Positions 61,658 to 64,000 of a stretch of DNA of 64,000 nucleotides are shown here, piece by piece. Source of the DNA: Pezizomycotina sp. ARF18 (lineage: Eukaryota; Ascomycota). Position numbers and translations under genes: made by a program. The stretch covers positions 749,320 to 813,319 of the forward strand of contig AZLU01000001.1 of the NCBI GenBank assembly GCA_002224055.1, given 5' to 3'. How positions within the stretch are numbered: the stretch's first letter is position 1; each line of letters opens with the position of its first letter. The notes below the pieces were generated by a model. That model was given only the letters and a program-made list of their open reading frames with translations. It made no database searches and was not told where the DNA came from.

Positions 61658-62255
61658 ATGAAGGTTTCCCTTATCGCTGCTGCCGTCCTAGCAGTCGGCT
61701 TGGACCAAGTCGTCGCCCGATCTCACTGGCTTAACCCGAAGGCCGAGGTGGCCATCGCGAAGTCCTACTATTACAAGCAGATCGCGAAGATGTTCCTCGA
61801 CGATGACGATGATCAAGTCCAATGCAAGAATGAATGGCAATTCCCGATGTGCTGCATGAAAGCCAAAGAGGGTAGTGCGGATGGAGGCAATGTAAGGCTT
61901 TCTTAACCCACATATGGATTACTACACGACTGTTTGGACCTCTGACAAACTGACGCTTTTTTGTTTATAAAAAAAAAAATAGGTTTCTACGCCCCACCTG
62001 ATTCCAGTGCAAGCACGCGAACGTGCCAGACGACGACGTTGATAGGGAGAAACTCAGCATGGCATGTTGCTCGCGGTGCCTCAGGATCTGGGTAAGTTTT
62101 CTTTCCCTCTCTCTCTTTTCATTCCATTCTGAGGGAATGATGGACCGACTTCTAACTCTACCGTCATTTTCTAGCCACCGAGGTGCGGTGATTGCGACGA
62201 TGTTGAGGGTAAAACCTCGAAGAGCGACAAGTTGGAGCTCAAATACCAGTTGTAA
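61658..62255 (+). CDS. Small secreted cysteine-rich protein (effector-like)
   Basis: Three exons (61,658-61,891; 62,008-62,091; 62,175-62,255) join in phase 0 with GTAAG donors and CAG/TAG acceptors and give 132 residues. A signal peptide (MKVSLIAAAVLAVGLDQVVA) is followed by a charged helix and a DDDDD patch. Nine cysteines then occur in the order C-x8-CC-x12-C-x18-CC-x2-C-x7-C-x2-C. The double CC recalls hydrophobins, but the spacing differs, one cysteine is missing and the protein is hydrophilic, so it is not one. CTGAC/CTAAC branch sites are visible in both introns. An earlier acceptor at 61,982 leads to a stop, which favours 62,008. No frame error is needed, unlike most genes here. The role is unknown; secreted signalling, defence or host interaction are possible. 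Confidence 0.78.
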
Positions 62256-63117
62256 GGAATGGGATTTCAGAATATTAGGACATGTATCTATAGTATGCAC
62301 TTTTCTTCACTCAGGAAACGGACGTTAGGAGGGAAACCTTTTCCTCTGCCTCAGTGTATATCTTCTGATTCATCATGTATTGCATCGATTGAAGACGGCC
62401 ATTTCTTACGAATTTTATGGAGTAATAGCCATTAACGGAGAATGTGAACTGTGTTAGTACTTACAAACCGTAGCTGGCGTTAATAATCGTGTTCATGCGT
62501 GAGCAATAATAAATCTTGTTTTTCCGTTCCCACTCATCCGTTGACCACCCATGGCCCATGAGACAGGAGATAGCCCAACTTGTGTACGTTGCATGGTTAT
62601 CAGTAAGATCAACGCTGCTTGACCTGATTCCGTGCCGAGTGGAAACCCCAGAACCGTTTTGGTATGGCTTTTACCGTTTGCTTTTTCTTAAATCTCGACA
62701 GAATTTATCCAAATCAGCTACTAGTTTTCGCTTGTGACTCGTTTTATATCTTCAGGTAGAGTAACTGAAATATAAAATACCATTGAGTTTACTTCATTTA
62801 CCGGTGATACATATATCTACAGAAAGCAGTCCTAGTTATATACACGCCGCCCAAGCTCCGGTATAATGGGAACAGCTAGTTCAAGCATCAATTAAGCACT
62901 TTAATAACTACTTAGCATCTAAATTACTTGTAGCTTTCGTGACCCATCCATCCTTAACCGCTCTCCGCTCAAAACCCTTTGATCAGCCGCTTTATTCGGA
63001 TAAGCATACCTGCGACCCTTACTCGTTTTCAAATCAGTTCTCAGTAACTCCGTAATATTTATCATGAAATCTCTCCCTCGCTGATGAAGCTTTGGATCGT
63101 ATCGGGCCGTGAAGGCC
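62256..63117. other. Spacer between two convergent genes
   Basis: It holds the 3' UTR of the cysteine-rich gene and of the minus-strand gene at the window edge. No other feature is seen. Confidence 0.4.
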
Positions 63118-64000
63118 TTAAGCGGGATTTGACGACGTTATGTCCGTTGAGCAGCGAAAGACTATTTTCGATCGCTTCTTCCCTAGCGTCATGCATCGGC
63201 AGCGGATCTTGGCGAGGATATCCTTGCGCACGTCCCTGTTCAGAAGGTTCTTTTCCGCGGCAATTCGAGATATCCTGCGGACTTCATTAAGCTACTGAAC
63301 TTTTTGAGGAGTTGCTCGGCGTACTTTCGCTTAAAGACGCTGCGCTGTTCGGATTACCCTCATTGGGGGAGTTCCCCGGAACGGGCTTGTGGCTGGCCTT
63401 CTCTTGCGTCGCGGCCCACTTGAGCCAGTCTGTATTCCTAAAGTTCTCTTCCTCAACGAGCCGTGTGGTCTCTCCTGTCACGTCGAACGGAAGATTATGA
63501 CCGCTGCGCCACTCTTTCATCGTATCGCGGAGCAGCGTGATTATAGACCGCCCATGCGCCTCTTCGAGATCTTCTAATCCCTGAAAACCCTGCTTAAACT
63601 CCAACTGCACATGCATTGTAGCATCCATCGCCCGTTTCCAACCCCGCGCATAAGAAATCAAGTGTAATCCTTCGATATACCTATCCAACCCCGACAAAAT
63701 GGCCTCCACGCCGACATAATCAGAGTACCAAAATCCGCTATTACCGGTCAACTTTACGATCTTGTAGAGTTTAGCATTGTCATCGATGAAGTCTTCGAAG
63801 ACTCCGGGGAACGCTGGGTTCTCCCGTGGCCACGAGTTTATAATTCTAAGGCCATCGTTCACGGCGGCGACTACTGGATTGATTAGCGACCAGTAGAATA
63901 CTCTCGTGCTCTCGATCTGCTCCAAATGGTTTCCTCGGATGGCATCAACGAGGCCGCTGAAAGGCCATCATAGGTGTCCGCTAGGACATAATTATTTGAA
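63118..64000 (-). CDS. Helical protein, unrecognised, possibly partial at the window edge
   Basis: A frame on the minus strand reads GLVDAIRGNHLEQIESTRVF, then WSLINPVVAAVNDGLRI, FYDxxVGVEAILSGLDRYIE-like sequence, ISYARGWKRAMDATMHVQLE and RDTMKEWRSGHNLPFDV. It then enters a Ser/Asn/Pro-rich stretch. After frame changes it continues KYAEQLLKKFSSLM and RIAAEKNLLNRDVRKDILAK to a stop at 63,118. It is mainly helical with no signal peptide or membrane segment. I do not recognise the family. A stop lies just upstream of GLVDAIR, at about 63,970, so the start may be inside the window after a frame change, or further right. Treat the 5' boundary as open. Confidence 0.5.

Noticed and set aside
61658-62255. 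Hydrophobin assignment for the cysteine-rich protein
   Set aside because: The CC pairs fit superficially, but the cysteine before the second pair is missing, an extra C-x2-C is present and the protein is hydrophilic.
1-64000. CRISPR arrays, operons, Shine-Dalgarno sites
   Set aside because: No spaced direct repeats were seen, and spliced eukaryotic genes rule out a bacterial reading.

Overview
The window reads as nuclear DNA of a filamentous ascomycete (Pezizomycotina). The evidence is short GT...AG introns of about 50-130 bases with CTAAC/CTGAC branch sites, fungal forms of COX4, NDUFAF3, XLF/Nej1, cactin and a forkhead factor, and a small intron-containing secreted cysteine-rich gene. I cannot place it below that rank. 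It is gene-sparse for a fungus (about 14 host genes in 64 kb) and carries many A/T homopolymer tracts of 20-32 bases.

Layout. 1-3,200: A/T-rich spacer. 3,290-5,370 (minus): decayed pieces of RPL21 and of the 26S proteasome subunit RPN6, then a small coiled-coil gene. 5,370-14,000: no intact gene; part looks like old, mutated repeat DNA. 14,011-16,622 (minus): a large fungal protein kinase. 18,180-24,479: NDUFAF3-like complex I assembly factor (minus), ASCC1/AKAP7-type 2H phosphoesterase (plus), a single-pass membrane protein (minus) and COX4 (minus). 24,936-35,806 (plus): a ZNF207-like zinc-finger protein, a disordered protein with a PIP-box-like motif, a SAYSvFN-domain membrane protein and cactin. 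35,807-41,841: spacer. 41,842-43,571: forkhead factor. 43,572-52,090: T-rich spacer, a reverse-transcriptase fossil and one copy of a diverged spliced gene. 52,095-53,535 (minus): secreted seven-repeat PLL-type lectin. 53,536-57,372: spacer with a second copy of the spliced gene. 57,373-59,182 (minus): XLF/Nej1. 61,658-62,255: small secreted cysteine-rich protein. 63,118-64,000 (minus): an unrecognised gene at the edge.

A theme across the window is that clearly conserved proteins change reading frame several times. In cactin one break coincides with a C run that is one base short, which suggests consensus indel errors rather than gene death. COX4, cactin, XLF, NDUFAF3, ASCC1, the kinase and the forkhead gene are therefore annotated as genes with uncertain frames. 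The RPN6 and RPL21 pieces also lack whole segments of their proteins, so they look like real pseudogenes. Functionally the set mixes respiratory chain (COX4, NDUFAF3), RNA processing (cactin), DNA repair (XLF, perhaps the PIP-box protein), proteostasis (SAYSvFN) and secreted proteins (lectin, cysteine-rich protein). No single pathway cluster is visible.
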